Assembly: GCF_011759705.1 (NCBI RefSeq)
Contig: NZ_JAAOZF010000001.1
Location: forward strand, 1,423,152 to 1,487,151
DNA: 64,000 nt
Direction: 5' to 3'
Source: Microbacterium ulmi
GTDB taxonomy: Bacteria; Actinomycetota; Actinomycetes; Actinomycetales; Microbacteriaceae
Shown here: positions 26,638 through 35,235 of the stretch, piece by piece
How the letters are laid out: each line of letters opens with the position of its first letter
Numbering within the stretch: position 1 is the stretch's first letter
Made by a program: the position numbers and the translations under genes
Notes under the pieces: generated by a model
Told to the model about the DNA's origin: nothing
The model's database searches: none
What the model saw: the letters and a program-made list of their open reading frames with translations, nothing else

Positions 26638-27657
26638 TCAGGAAGCCAGGCGAGCCGTCGAGCCGCGCACGATGAGCTCGAACGGCAGAGGCCCCGGCGG
26701 GACGGGCGCGGACCCGGCGTCCTTCGCCTCGAGCTCGGCGAGGATCGCGTCGGCGGCGCGCTCGCCCTGGCCCAGGGGGAACTGGTCGACCGTCGTGAGA
26801 CGGAAGAAGTCCCCGAGCTCATGGCCGTCGATGCCGACGATCGAGAGGTCCTCCGGCACGCGGTACCCGAGGTCGCGCGCGGCGAGGAGGGCCCCGATCG
26901 CCATCTCGTCCGACGCGGCGAAGATCGCGGTGGGGCGCTCGCCGGGGCGTCCGAGCAGCTGCTTGGCCGCGCGGAAGCCGCCGGCGACCGTGAAGTCGGC
27001 GGGCTCGTAGAGGGCCGAGCGGTCGGGGATGCCGGCATCCGCGAGCGCGTGCTCGAAGCCCTGGCGGCGATGCGTCGGGATGTGGAAGTCGATGTCGAAC
27101 TCGGGGCTCGCGCCGATGTGCGCGATCTCGCGGTGCCCGAGGGCGAGCAGATGCTCCGTCGCGAGGCGCGCGACGGCGAGGTCGTCGACCGTGAGGGTCG
27201 TGAGCCGGGCGTTCGGCCCGCCGATGGCGATGACGGGAAGCCCCAGCTCGAGAAGCCGGTCGGTCTCCTGCTCGCCCAGCTCGATCGAGATCGCGATGAC
27301 GCCGTCCACGCGCTGGCGGCGCAGGAACGTCTCGAAGATGCTGCGCCGCGCGTCGCGATCGGCCGTCAGGTTGTAGAGCGTGATGTCGTAGCCGCGGCGC
27401 GTGAGGGCCGACGCGACGCCGCTCAGGACCGTCGAGAAGAACCAGCGGTCGAGGTACGGCACGAGCACGCCGATGTTGCGCGTCCGCCCCGATGCGAGGC
27501 TCGACGCGGACGACGACACGACGTAGCCGAGGGCTTTCGCGGCGCTCTCCACCCGCGCACGCGTGACATCGGACACGTGTCCGCGACCGCTGAGGGCCCG
27601 CGAGACGGTCGCCGTCGAGACGCCCGCGTGACGGGCGACGTCATCGATGCTGACCAC
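26638..27657 (-). CDS. LacI-family regulator of the adjacent alpha-glucosidase
   Basis: A 339-residue repressor. The N-terminal helix-turn-helix is SIDDVARHAGVSTATVSRAL with hinge LGYVVSSSASSLAS, followed by a periplasmic-binding-protein-like sugar domain. GTG 27657 has GGAAGGCGG upstream. It is 26 bases downstream of the alpha-glucosidase gene on the same strand, so it is likely co-transcribed and autoregulated. The perfect palindrome at 29355-29368 upstream of the glucosidase is its likely operator. The inducer is probably an alpha-glucoside. Confidence 0.88.
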   Translation of the reverse strand: MVSIDDVARHAGVSTATVSRALSGRGHVSDVTRARVESAAKALGYVVSSSASSLASGRTRNIGVLVPYLDRWFFSTVLSGVASALTRRGYDITLYNLTADRDARRSIFETFLRRQRVDGVIAISIELGEQETDRLLELGLPVIAIGGPNARLTTLTVDDLAVARLATEHLLALGHREIAHIGASPEFDIDFHIPTHRRQGFEHALADAGIPDRSALYEPADFTVAGGFRAAKQLLGRPGERPTAIFAASDEMAIGALLAARDLGYRVPEDLSIVGIDGHELGDFFRLTTVDQFPLGQGERAADAILAELEAKDAGSAPVPPGPLPFELIVRGSTARLAS

Positions 27658-27683
27658 GACTGCCGCCTTCCGGCTCGGGTTGT

Positions 27684-29339
27684 TCAGTCCAGGACGAACC
27701 ATACCGTCGTGTCGGGGGCGACGATCGAGCCCTCGACGGCGGCGCTCGCCGCGACGACGCGCGCCGCGCCGCCCGCGATCGACAGGTCGAACGGGTCCTC
27801 GCCCAGGTTCGCGACGACGTGGAGGCGCTCGCCGCGGCGCAGCGCCACGACGTCGTCGCCCCACTCGAGCCACTCCAGCCGCACGTCCTCGTCGCCCAGG
27901 TCCTCCGTGCGGCGCACAGCGAGGAGGTGCTCGTACAGCGAGAGCGTCGATCCGGGCGCATCGCGCTGCACGTCGCGCGCGTGCTCGGCCCACTCGGCGG
28001 GCTGAGGCAGCCACGAGGCACCCGTCGGGCTGAAGCCGTAGGCGGGCGCGGCGGCGTCCCACGGCAGCGGGACGCGGCATCCGTCGCGCCCGTAGCGCTC
28101 GCCCGCCGTGCGGAACCACGTCGGGTCCTGACGCGCGTCGTCGGGGATGTCGATGACCTCGGGGAGCCCGAGCTCCTCGCCCTGGTACAGGTACGCCGAG
28201 CCCGGGAGCGCGAGCATGAGCGCCGTCGCGGCCCGTGCGCGCCGCAGTCCCAGCTCGGCGATCGGCTTGCCGGGGGAGTCCGGGCCGATCCCGTGTCCCT
28301 GAGGGTTCTCGGCGGTCAGCGCGAGCCGCGACGCGTGCCGGACGACGTCGTGGTTCGAGAGCACCCACGTGCTGGGCGCGCCGACGGCGGAGTACGCGCG
28401 CAGCGACTCGGCGATGACGGCGCGGAGCTGGGCGGCATCCCATTCCGTCTCGAGGTACTCGAAGTTGAAGGCCTGATGCATCTCGTCGTGACGCACCCAC
28501 AGGGCCGTCTGCTCGATCGTCGGCAGCCACGCCTCGGCGCACAGCGCGCGGTCGCCGTCGTACTCGGCGAGCACGGCACGCCAGTCGCGGTAGACCTCGT
28601 GGACGCCCGGCTGACCCCAGTACGGGACGGACGCGTCGTCTCCGCCCATCGAGCCGGAGGCGGGGTCGGGCGTGTAGTCGGGGAGGCCGTCCTCCTTGAC
28701 CAGGCCGTGCGCGACGTCGACGCGGAACCCGTCGACTCCGCGATCGAGCCAGAAGCGCAGGATGCGGCGGAACTCCGCCCACACCTCGGGGTTCGACCAG
28801 TCGAAGTCGGGCTGCGACGAGTCGAACAGGTGCAGGTACCACTGCCCCGGCGTGCCGTCCGCCTCCGTGACGCGCGTCCACGCGGGGCCGCCGAACACGG
28901 ACTCCCAGTTGTTGGGCGGCAGCCGGCCTTCGTCGCCCTTGCCGTCGCGGAACATGTAGCGACCGCGCTCGGGCGAGCCGGGAGCGGCCGCGAGCGCCTG
29001 CTGGAACCACGCGTGCTGGTCGGACGAGTGGTTGGGCACGAGATCCACGATGACCCGGATGCCGCGCCCGTGCGCCTGCGCGAGCATCTCGTCGAAGTCG
29101 GCCAGCGTGCCGAAGAGCGGATCGACGTCGCAGTAGTCGGAGACGTCGTAGCCGGCATCCCTCTGCGGCGACCGCATGAACGGCGAGAGCCAGATCGCGT
29201 CGATGCCGAGCCGCTGCAGGTCGTCGAGGTGCGCCGTCACCCCGGGGAGGTCGCCGATGCCGTCTCCCGAGCTGTCGGCGAACGAGCGCGGGTAGATCTG
29301 GTAGATGACGGCGGTGCGCCACCACTCGCGAGAAGCCAT
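27684..29339 (-). CDS. GH13 alpha-glucosidase
   Basis: A 551-residue cytosolic glycoside hydrolase of family 13. It has the oligo-alpha-glucosidase start REWWRTAVIYQIYPRSF, conserved region DLVPNHSSDQH, nucleophile Asp in GFRVDVAHGL, acid/base Glu in CAEAWLP, and transition-state Asp in VLSNHDVVRH. It probably cleaves maltose, sucrose-like or isomaltose-type sugars; the exact linkage is not set by sequence alone. I chose ATG 29339, since upstream in-frame residues run through the operator. The downstream lacI gene and the upstream palindrome give simple negative control. Confidence 0.9.
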   Translation of the reverse strand: MASREWWRTAVIYQIYPRSFADSSGDGIGDLPGVTAHLDDLQRLGIDAIWLSPFMRSPQRDAGYDVSDYCDVDPLFGTLADFDEMLAQAHGRGIRVIVDLVPNHSSDQHAWFQQALAAAPGSPERGRYMFRDGKGDEGRLPPNNWESVFGGPAWTRVTEADGTPGQWYLHLFDSSQPDFDWSNPEVWAEFRRILRFWLDRGVDGFRVDVAHGLVKEDGLPDYTPDPASGSMGGDDASVPYWGQPGVHEVYRDWRAVLAEYDGDRALCAEAWLPTIEQTALWVRHDEMHQAFNFEYLETEWDAAQLRAVIAESLRAYSAVGAPSTWVLSNHDVVRHASRLALTAENPQGHGIGPDSPGKPIAELGLRRARAATALMLALPGSAYLYQGEELGLPEVIDIPDDARQDPTWFRTAGERYGRDGCRVPLPWDAAAPAYGFSPTGASWLPQPAEWAEHARDVQRDAPGSTLSLYEHLLAVRRTEDLGDEDVRLEWLEWGDDVVALRRGERLHVVANLGEDPFDLSIAGGAARVVAASAAVEGSIVAPDTTVWFVLD

Positions 29340-29354
29340 GCGGAACAGGCTACA

Positions 29355-29368
29355 TGCAAGCGCTTGCA
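29355..29368. promoter_or_regulatory. LacI-type operator between alpha-glucosidase and apt
   Basis: TGCAAGCGCTTGCA is a perfect 14-bp palindrome with the central CG of LacI-family operators. It lies 15 bases before the alpha-glucosidase ATG. It also sits in the -35 area of the divergent apt promoter (TAGTCT -10 at 29384-29389), so it might touch both genes. Confidence 0.7.
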
Positions 29369-29383
29369 GGTCGCGTCCCCGCG

Positions 29384-29389
29384 TAGTCT
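29384..29389 (+). promoter_or_regulatory. Candidate -10 for leaderless apt
   Basis: TAGTCT ends six bases before the apt GTG at 29396, so transcription would begin at about the start codon. No ribosome-binding site is present between operator and start. Confidence 0.45.
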
Positions 29390-29395
29390 GGGCCC

Positions 29396-29914
29396 GTGCA
29401 GACACCCGAGCTCGCCCGCGCCGAATCGCTCATCAGGACGATCCCCGACTACCCCGAGCCCGGTGTCCTCTTCCGCGACATCACGCCGCTGCTCGCGGAT
29501 GCCGAAGCGCTCCGCGCGACGATCGACGCCATGATCGAGCCGTTCGCGGGGCAGTTCGACGTCGTCGCGGGCATCGAGGCGCGGGGGTTCCTGCTCGCGG
29601 GCGCCGTCGCGATGGCGGCGGGCGTGGGACTCGTTCCGATCCGCAAGGCGGGCAGGCTGCCGCGGCCCGCGGCATCCGTCTCGTACGCCCTCGAGTACGG
29701 CACGGCCACGATCGAGGCGCACGACGACATCGCGGACGGCACGCGCGTGCTGCTCGTCGACGACGTGCTCGCGACGGGCGGCACGATCCAGGCCGCCCAT
29801 GCTCTCGTGCCCGCGCTCGGGGGAGTCGTCGTCGCGACGAGCGTGCTCATGGAGCTCGTGGCCCTCGGCGGCCGCGCGATCGTGCCGGACGTGCACGCGC
29901 TGTTCGCGGCCTGA
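29396..29914 (+). CDS. apt: Adenine phosphoribosyltransferase
   Basis: A 172-residue purine salvage enzyme that joins adenine and PRPP to AMP. The PRPP-binding motif VLLVDDVLATGGT is at about residues 121-133. The substrate segment PGVLFRDITPLLAD and EARGFLLAGAVA are typical of Apt. It begins with GTG 29396 and is probably leaderless. It ends 11 bases from the convergent guanine deaminase, forming a small purine-salvage group at the edge of the degradation cluster. Confidence 0.93.
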   Translation: MQTPELARAESLIRTIPDYPEPGVLFRDITPLLADAEALRATIDAMIEPFAGQFDVVAGIEARGFLLAGAVAMAAGVGLVPIRKAGRLPRPAASVSYALEYGTATIEAHDDIADGTRVLLVDDVLATGGTIQAAHALVPALGGVVVATSVLMELVALGGRAIVPDVHALFAA

Positions 29915-29924
29915 ACCGGCGCCG

Positions 29925-31319
29925 TCACCCGGCCCGCACGCGCCGCCCTCGCACGTGGACGGCGGCGACGGATGCCTCGCGCATGCCGAGCAGCAGCGTG
30001 AACAGGTGCGACTTCGGCCCCTGCTCGGCTGCGAACGCGAGGGTCTGCGCGAACCCCTCCTGCCGTGACGGGTCGATCACGACGAAGTCGGCCTCCTTGC
30101 CGACGTCGAAATTGCCGAAGACGTCCTCCTGATCGAGCGCCCGCGCACCTGCGAGCGTGCCGAGGAACAGCAGCTGCGCGGGATCGAGCGCCTTCGCGAG
30201 CAGCCCCTCCTCGCTCATGTGCGCCTTGTACGCGTCGTTGAGGACGCGCGGGATGAGCCACTCGTCGCCTGCGCCGACGTCGGTGCCCATCGAGACCGTG
30301 ACCCCCGCGCGCACGGTGCGCCGCCACGGCATCGTGCCGCTGCCGAGGAAGAACTGCGACGTCGGGCAGTGCGCGATCGACGATCCCGTCTCGGCGAGCC
30401 GCGCGAGCTCGCGGTCCTGCGTGTGCACCGCATGGGCCAGGATGCTGCGCCGCCCCAGCAGCGTCTCTCCGCCGCGCTCGGAGCCGGGGAGGAAGCGGCC
30501 GTCGTACGTGTCGAGGTAGTCCCGCACGCCGAACAGGTCGCGCACGACCGCGATCTCGCCGTCGCCGGGCCGGTTGTTCTCGTTGAGATGCGAGTGGAAG
30601 TACACGCCGGCCTCGCGCGCCGAGCCGTAGAGGTCGCCGAGGCGGCGCAGCGTCTCGGTCGTGACCGAGAGGCTGAACCGCGGCACGACGGCGACCTGCG
30701 CGAGCGCGCGCCGCGCGTCGAGCACCCGTCCGGTCGCCTCGACGCCGTGCCAGCGGGCGATCTCGTCGGCCGTGAGCTCGATCGCGGCATCCTCGCTCGT
30801 CATGAGGGCCGCCGCCGACGGCGGGCCTGCGGTCTGGATGCCGCGTCCGCTCACGATGCGCAGCCCCGCCTCGAGGGTTCGCGAGAACAGCGCGTCCTGC
30901 GCCGCGGGGAACGCCGATCCGAAGACGAGCGCCGCCGTCGTGCCGACCGCGATGCGGCGCCCGACGAAGGCGCGCGCGACGAGGTCGGCGTAGACGGGAT
31001 CGGCCAGGCGCGTCTCGGCGGGGAAGACGCACCGCTCGAGCCACTCGAGCAGCTCGCCGCCGCCGTAGGCGGCGGTCGTGAACGTCTGCGGGAAGTGCAG
31101 GTGCGTGTCGACGAAGCCCGGGACGAGGCATCCGCCCGTCTCCACCACGGTGTCGGCCGTGAGGGATGCCGGCACGTCGGCCCACGCTCCCGCGTACGCC
31201 ACGCGTCCGTGCGCGTCGACGACGAGCGCGCCGTCGGGCACCGAGACGAGCGCCTTGCGCGACCGCTGCAGCGACGGCGCTCCCGCGATGTGGACGACGT
31301 GCCCTCGATAGATCGTCAC
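29925..31319 (-). CDS. guaD: Guanine deaminase
   Basis: A 464-residue amidohydrolase that converts guanine to xanthine and ammonia. Zinc ligands are visible in GFVDTHLHFPQ, YFHSHLNENN, AHAVHTQDRE and SMGTDVGAGDE. HCPTSQFFLGSG and FGNFDVGKEADFVV are signatures of GuaD. The start is GTG 31319. It feeds xanthine into the xanthine dehydrogenase at 48911 and is divergent from a purine permease. Control sequences lie in the 196-bp region between them. Confidence 0.92.
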   Translation of the reverse strand: MTIYRGHVVHIAGAPSLQRSRKALVSVPDGALVVDAHGRVAYAGAWADVPASLTADTVVETGGCLVPGFVDTHLHFPQTFTTAAYGGGELLEWLERCVFPAETRLADPVYADLVARAFVGRRIAVGTTAALVFGSAFPAAQDALFSRTLEAGLRIVSGRGIQTAGPPSAAALMTSEDAAIELTADEIARWHGVEATGRVLDARRALAQVAVVPRFSLSVTTETLRRLGDLYGSAREAGVYFHSHLNENNRPGDGEIAVVRDLFGVRDYLDTYDGRFLPGSERGGETLLGRRSILAHAVHTQDRELARLAETGSSIAHCPTSQFFLGSGTMPWRRTVRAGVTVSMGTDVGAGDEWLIPRVLNDAYKAHMSEEGLLAKALDPAQLLFLGTLAGARALDQEDVFGNFDVGKEADFVVIDPSRQEGFAQTLAFAAEQGPKSHLFTLLLGMREASVAAVHVRGRRVRAG

Positions 31320-31453
31320 GGCGCACCGTCCTTTCCTCTCCCCAGACTGGAGGGGCCGGATTGCGGGGAGGTTTCCGCCGGTAAATCCCTCGTTGCGGAT
31401 GCCGGGGGCATCTCCCGCGCGGTCGCCTCGGGCGCGTACCTTCGTGCCACGGC

Positions 31454-31484
31454 GACGGGGCGTGGCCGCGCATCATGCCCCGTC
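31454..31484 (+). other. Stem-loop in the leader of the NCS2 permease gene
   Basis: GACGGGGCGTG (31454-31464) pairs with CATGCCCCGTC (31474-31484) with one G-T pair and a 9-base loop. It lies 19 bases before the GGAGGGA ribosome site, in the 196-bp gap 31320-31515 that has no gene. It could be an operator, a leader hairpin affecting translation, or an attenuator; there is no U-tract. Confidence 0.45.
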
Positions 31485-31515
31485 ACCAGGGGACCGCCCG
31501 ACCGGAGGGATCGTG

Positions 31516-33018
31516 ATGGCCACGACGGAGCAGGACGTCATGCCCGACACGAAGGCGGCCCGCCGCGCGGCCCGCACGTCCGACAACTCCGTCGACGGCA
31601 TCCCCCCGCTCGCGCGGCTGTTCCCGCTGGGACTCCAGCACGTGCTCGCGCTCTATGCGGGCGCCGTCGCCGTGCCGCTCATCGTCGGCGGGGCCCTCGG
31701 CTACTCGTCGGCCGACCTCGCCTTCCTCATCAGCGCCGACCTCTTCATCGCGGGCATCGCGACGATCGTCCAGTCGATCGGGTTCTGGCGCTTCGGCGTG
31801 CGGCTGCCGCTCATGCAGGGCGTCACGTTCGCCGCCGTCGGGCCCATGATCGCGATCGGCCAGCAGCACGGCATCACGACGATCTTCGGATCGGTCATCG
31901 CGTGCGGCCTGTTCATGGTCCTCATCGCGCCGTTCTTCGCGCAGCTGCTGCGCTTCTTCCCGCCGATCGTCACGGGCACGGTCATCCTCATCATCGGCCT
32001 GTCGCTGATGCGCGTCGCAGCGGGCTGGATCACGACCGGCTCGACGCCGGAGAACCCGGGCGCACCGCCGATCAACGTCGCCTTCGCGTTCGGAACGCTC
32101 CTGTTCATCGTGCTCGTCGAGCGGTTCGCGCCTGCAGCCTTCGCCCGCCTCTCGGTGCTCCTCGGCCTCGTCGTGGGAACCGTCGTCGCGCTGCTCGTGC
32201 CCGGCATGGTCGACTGGTCGGGGGTCGCGGACGCCGGATGGTTCGCGCTCGTGACGCCGTTCCACTTCGGGCTGCCGGCGTTCGAGCTCGCATCGATCGT
32301 CTCGATGATCGTCGTCGGCGTCGTCATCATGACCGAGACGACGGGCGACATGATCGCCGTCGGCGAGATCGTCGAGAAGCCCGTCACGCGCAGACAGCTG
32401 GCCGACGGCCTGCGCGCGGACGGCCTCGGCACGGTGCTCGGCGGGATCTTCAACACGTTCCCCTACACGGCATTCGCGCAGAACGTCGGGCTCGTCTCCC
32501 TGACGGGGGTCAGATCGCGCTACGTCGCGACGATGGCGGGCGCGATCCTCGTCGTCCTCGGCCTCATCCCCAAGGTCTCCGCCGTCGTCGAAGGGGTTCC
32601 GCGCGCCGTCCTGGGCGGGGCCGGCATCGCGCTGTTCGGCATGGTGGCGGCATCCGGGATCCGCACGCTCGCGAAGGTCAGGTTCAACAACAAGAACGTC
32701 CTGATCGTCGCCCTCTCGGTCGGCGTCGCGCTGCTGCCGACCGTGACCCCCACGATCTACGACGAGTTCCCCTCGTGGTTCCAGCTCATCTTCGACTCCG
32801 GCATCTCGGCGGGCGCGATCGTCGCGATCCTTCTCAACCTCCTGCTCAACACGAGCGAGCTGCGCGCCGAGCACGCGGACGACCCCAGGATCGGCGCCTT
32901 CGACGGCGTGCGCGGACCCGCCGCCGCAGCGCTCGTGCACCCCGAGGCGGAGGGCACGGGTCTCATCGACACCGTCGTTCTCGACGAAGACCGGGAAGTG
33001 GCCGACCCGAGAGCCTAG
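31516..33018 (+). CDS. NCS2-family purine permease (xanthine/urate type)
   Basis: A 500-residue membrane protein with about fourteen hydrophobic segments. The nucleobase transporter signature is QNVGLVSLTGV near residue 325. ETTGDMIAVGEI, upstream of it, is a conserved substrate-binding region. The spacing and sequence suggest a purine rather than uracil transporter; xanthine or urate would fit the flanking guaD and urate hydroxylase. ATG 31516 follows GGAGGGA. The gene ends before a strong bidirectional hairpin that overlaps the convergent hpxO gene. Confidence 0.88.
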   Translation: MATTEQDVMPDTKAARRAARTSDNSVDGIPPLARLFPLGLQHVLALYAGAVAVPLIVGGALGYSSADLAFLISADLFIAGIATIVQSIGFWRFGVRLPLMQGVTFAAVGPMIAIGQQHGITTIFGSVIACGLFMVLIAPFFAQLLRFFPPIVTGTVILIIGLSLMRVAAGWITTGSTPENPGAPPINVAFAFGTLLFIVLVERFAPAAFARLSVLLGLVVGTVVALLVPGMVDWSGVADAGWFALVTPFHFGLPAFELASIVSMIVVGVVIMTETTGDMIAVGEIVEKPVTRRQLADGLRADGLGTVLGGIFNTFPYTAFAQNVGLVSLTGVRSRYVATMAGAILVVLGLIPKVSAVVEGVPRAVLGGAGIALFGMVAASGIRTLAKVRFNNKNVLIVALSVGVALLPTVTPTIYDEFPSWFQLIFDSGISAGAIVAILLNLLLNTSELRAEHADDPRIGAFDGVRGPAAAALVHPEAEGTGLIDTVVLDEDREVADPRA

Positions 33019-33024
33019 GAAGGA

Positions 33025-33058
33025 CTCGGCGCGGGGGTCAGAGCGCCCCCGCGCCGAG
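33025..33058. terminator. Bidirectional terminator overlapping the hpxO stop
   Basis: CTCGGCGCGGGGG (33025-33037) pairs perfectly over 13 bp with CCCCCGCGCCGAG (33046-33058), with an 8-base loop. The right arm encodes the last residues of the convergent hpxO gene. It can terminate the NCS2 permease transcript and, from the other side, the hpxO transcript. Confidence 0.7.
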
Positions 33059-34222
33059 GTTGACGGGACTGCCCTCGATGTTGCCGACGATGCCGCGGAT
33101 GATCCCCGCGCCGTCGGAGCCGCGCAGGCTGTCGTACCAGGCCCTCGTCACGTCGGGGTCGTAGCCGTGCGTCTCGTCGCCGCGGCGCCGCGCGCGCAGC
33201 ACGAGGTCGCCCGCGCGCTCCGTGCGGGCCCGCTCGTAGCGCGCGAGGGTGTCTTCGACGCTCACCGTGTTGGTGGCGAACACGATGCCGAGCACGAAGG
33301 CGTCCTCGAGGGCCGAGCACGCGCCCTGGCCGATGTCGGGCGCCGTGTTGTGCGCGGCGTCGCCGAGGATCGCGACGCGGCCGCGCACCCACGTGTGGAA
33401 CGGATCGATGTCCCAGATCTCGACGCGGTTGAGCGAGACGGCCGGATCGATCGCGGCCAGGAGCGCCTGCACGCCGGGCGCCCATCCGCCGAAGGCCTCG
33501 AGGAGGGGAGCCTTGCCGTCGGAGCGGTCGTACGGGAGCCCCGCAGGCTGCGGGATGTCGAACCAGAAGTAGAAGCGGTCGTCCGCGACGGGCATGACGG
33601 CGGCGCGCCTGCCCTCCGCGACGTACGTCGTCCAGTGGTCGGCCGGGCCGATCGCGGAGTCGACGGGGACGAGGCCGTTGAAGTTCGTGTACCCCGAGTA
33701 GGTGCGCTCGATCCTCGGCTCGGCCTGCGTGACGTAGTCCCGTGTGATCGACCGCGCTCCGTCGGCGCCGAGAAGCAGATCGGCGGTGTCGGTAGAGCCG
33801 TCGGCGAACGTCGCCGTGACTCGGCCGTCCTGTTCGTCCAGCGAGACCATCCGGCGGCCCAGACGGATGTCGTCGAGCCCGAAGCGCTCCATGAGCAGCG
33901 CCTGCAGATCTGCGCGGGCGACGGGATAGGGCCGCTGTCCCGTCTGCGTCGTGACCGGCGCGAGGCTGAACCGGGTGAGCAGCTCGCCGGTGTGCCCGTC
34001 GAGATACGCCATGTGGTCCATGCGACCGCCGAGGGCCGCGACCTCGTCGCCGAGCCCGAGCCAGTTGAGCACCTTGACGCCGTTGGACCACAGCGAGAGC
34101 GCCGCTCCTACGGGCCTGTTCTCGCGCATCTGGTCGTAGATCACGACGTCGTGTCCGAGACGCTTGAGCGCGATCCCGGCGCTCGTCCCGCCGATTCCCG
34201 CGCCGATGATGATGATCCTCAT
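33038..34222 (-). CDS. hpxO: FAD-dependent urate hydroxylase HpxO
   Basis: A 394-residue flavin monooxygenase. The FAD motif is IIGAGIGGTSAG at the N-terminus. LLGADGARS and LGDAAHNTAPDIGQGACSALEDA follow. The YSGYTNFNGLV and AAVMPVADDRFYFWFDIP segments resemble Klebsiella HpxO. It uses NADH and oxygen to turn urate into 5-hydroxyisourate, in place of a cofactor-free uricase. uraH and uraD, encoding the next two steps, are just upstream on the same strand. A -10-like TAGCGT (minus strand, 34234-34229) ends six bases from the ATG, so it may also have its own leaderless promoter. Confidence 0.9.
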   Translation of the reverse strand: MRIIIIGAGIGGTSAGIALKRLGHDVVIYDQMRENRPVGAALSLWSNGVKVLNWLGLGDEVAALGGRMDHMAYLDGHTGELLTRFSLAPVTTQTGQRPYPVARADLQALLMERFGLDDIRLGRRMVSLDEQDGRVTATFADGSTDTADLLLGADGARSITRDYVTQAEPRIERTYSGYTNFNGLVPVDSAIGPADHWTTYVAEGRRAAVMPVADDRFYFWFDIPQPAGLPYDRSDGKAPLLEAFGGWAPGVQALLAAIDPAVSLNRVEIWDIDPFHTWVRGRVAILGDAAHNTAPDIGQGACSALEDAFVLGIVFATNTVSVEDTLARYERARTERAGDLVLRARRRGDETHGYDPDVTRAWYDSLRGSDGAGIIRGIVGNIEGSPVNLGAGAL

Positions 34223-34287
34223 GACGGCACGCTACGGATGCCGTGTCACGGCGTCGTTTCGCGTCGGTGAAGACGCCGTGGCGGCGG

Positions 34288-34650
34288 TCAGCTCCCGCGG
34301 TAGGTCGAGTAGGCGAACGGGCTGAGCAGCAGCGGAACGTGGTAGTGCCGGCTCGACCCGTCGTCGGCGACCTCGACCGCGAACGTCACCGCGACGAACG
34401 GATAGAACGCGGCCGTGCCCTGCTCGGCGAAGTACTCGCGCGTGAGGAACGTGATCGTGTAGTCGCCGGCCGTCAGCTGCTCGGGCCCCAGCGACGCGCG
34501 GCCGTCGGGGTCGGTCACCGCCTGCGCGACGATCGTGCCGGAGGTCGCTGCGACGCCGTCGCCGGACGCCGTGGCCAGCACGACCCGGATTCCCGCGGCG
34601 GGGCGGCCGGCGGAAGCGTCGAGCACGTGGGTCGTGACATGGCTGGTCAT
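34288..34650 (-). CDS. uraH: 5-hydroxyisourate hydrolase (transthyretin-like)
   Basis: A 120-residue transthyretin-related enzyme that converts 5-hydroxyisourate to OHCU. It starts with SHVTTHVLDASAGRPAAGI and ends with the diagnostic YRGS tetrapeptide. The catalytic His, Arg and His positions are conserved (HVTTHVLD, RHYHVPLLLSPF). Its ATG overlaps the uraD stop. Being cytosolic and next to HpxO it prevents non-enzymatic racemisation of the intermediate. Confidence 0.95.
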   Translation of the reverse strand: MTSHVTTHVLDASAGRPAAGIRVVLATASGDGVAATSGTIVAQAVTDPDGRASLGPEQLTAGDYTITFLTREYFAEQGTAAFYPFVAVTFAVEVADDGSSRHYHVPLLLSPFAYSTYRGS

Positions 34651-35159
34651 GACGGGATCCTCTCGTCGGCGATCGTCGATCGCAGTCGCAGCAGCGCGAT
34701 CTCGGCGAGCTGCCCGATCGCCTCGCGTGTCTCGTCAGCAGGATCGCTGCCGAGGCGCCGGTCGAGCGCGGCGAGGATCTCTTCCGGTGCACGCCCTGCC
34801 GCGCGGATGAGGAACACCCGTCCGAATCGGTCCTCGTAGGCGGCGTTGCCGGCGGAGATGCGCGCCGCGATGTCGTCGCCGGCGGTCGCCATGGCGGCCT
34901 GCTCGCTGCGGGATGCCGCGGCCTCGGCATCGTCGCCGCGCGGCCGCTCGCCGATGCGCGGATGGTGTGCGAGGGCTGCGTCGAGGTCGGCGCGGGTCCA
35001 CGCGGATGCCGCATCCGCCGCCTTCTGCGCGAGGTCGCCGGCTGTTGGATACGGCCGCCCGGCCACGACGGCATCGACCCACGCAGGGATGGCGGCCCAC
35101 ACCGAGACGACGCGGGTCGCCTCGGCCGCCGGCAGAGCGTTGAACTCGGCGAGATGCAT
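34647..35159 (-). CDS. uraD: OHCU decarboxylase
   Basis: A 170-residue helical enzyme that decarboxylates 2-oxo-4-hydroxy-4-carboxy-5-ureidoimidazoline to S-allantoin. The catalytic His lies in AHHPRIGERPRG, and NAAYEDRFGRVFLIRAAGRA and LGSDPADETREAIGQLAEIALLRL are family blocks in separate helices. I favour ATG 35159 over GTG 35168, because a -10-like TACCGT (minus strand, 35172-35167) overlaps the GTG and ends seven bases before the ATG. First gene of the uraD-uraH-hpxO run. Confidence 0.93.
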   Translation of the reverse strand: MHLAEFNALPAAEATRVVSVWAAIPAWVDAVVAGRPYPTAGDLAQKAADAASAWTRADLDAALAHHPRIGERPRGDDAEAAASRSEQAAMATAGDDIAARISAGNAAYEDRFGRVFLIRAAGRAPEEILAALDRRLGSDPADETREAIGQLAEIALLRLRSTIADERIPS

Positions 35160-35235
35160 GCGGCTCACGGTAGCGCGGTCGCGTTTCCCCAGGATTGCGG
35201 CGTGACTCTCCTCGTGCGAAGCCTCGGGCGCGCGG

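Noticed and set aside
31360..31375. GAAAC-n6-GCAAT (minus strand) as a GlnR box before guaD
   Set aside because: Only one half fits well, so it is close to chance level for this composition.
35183..35198. GCAAT-n6-GAAAC (minus strand) as a GlnR box before uraD
   Set aside because: Two mismatches in one half site; kept out although the position is attractive.
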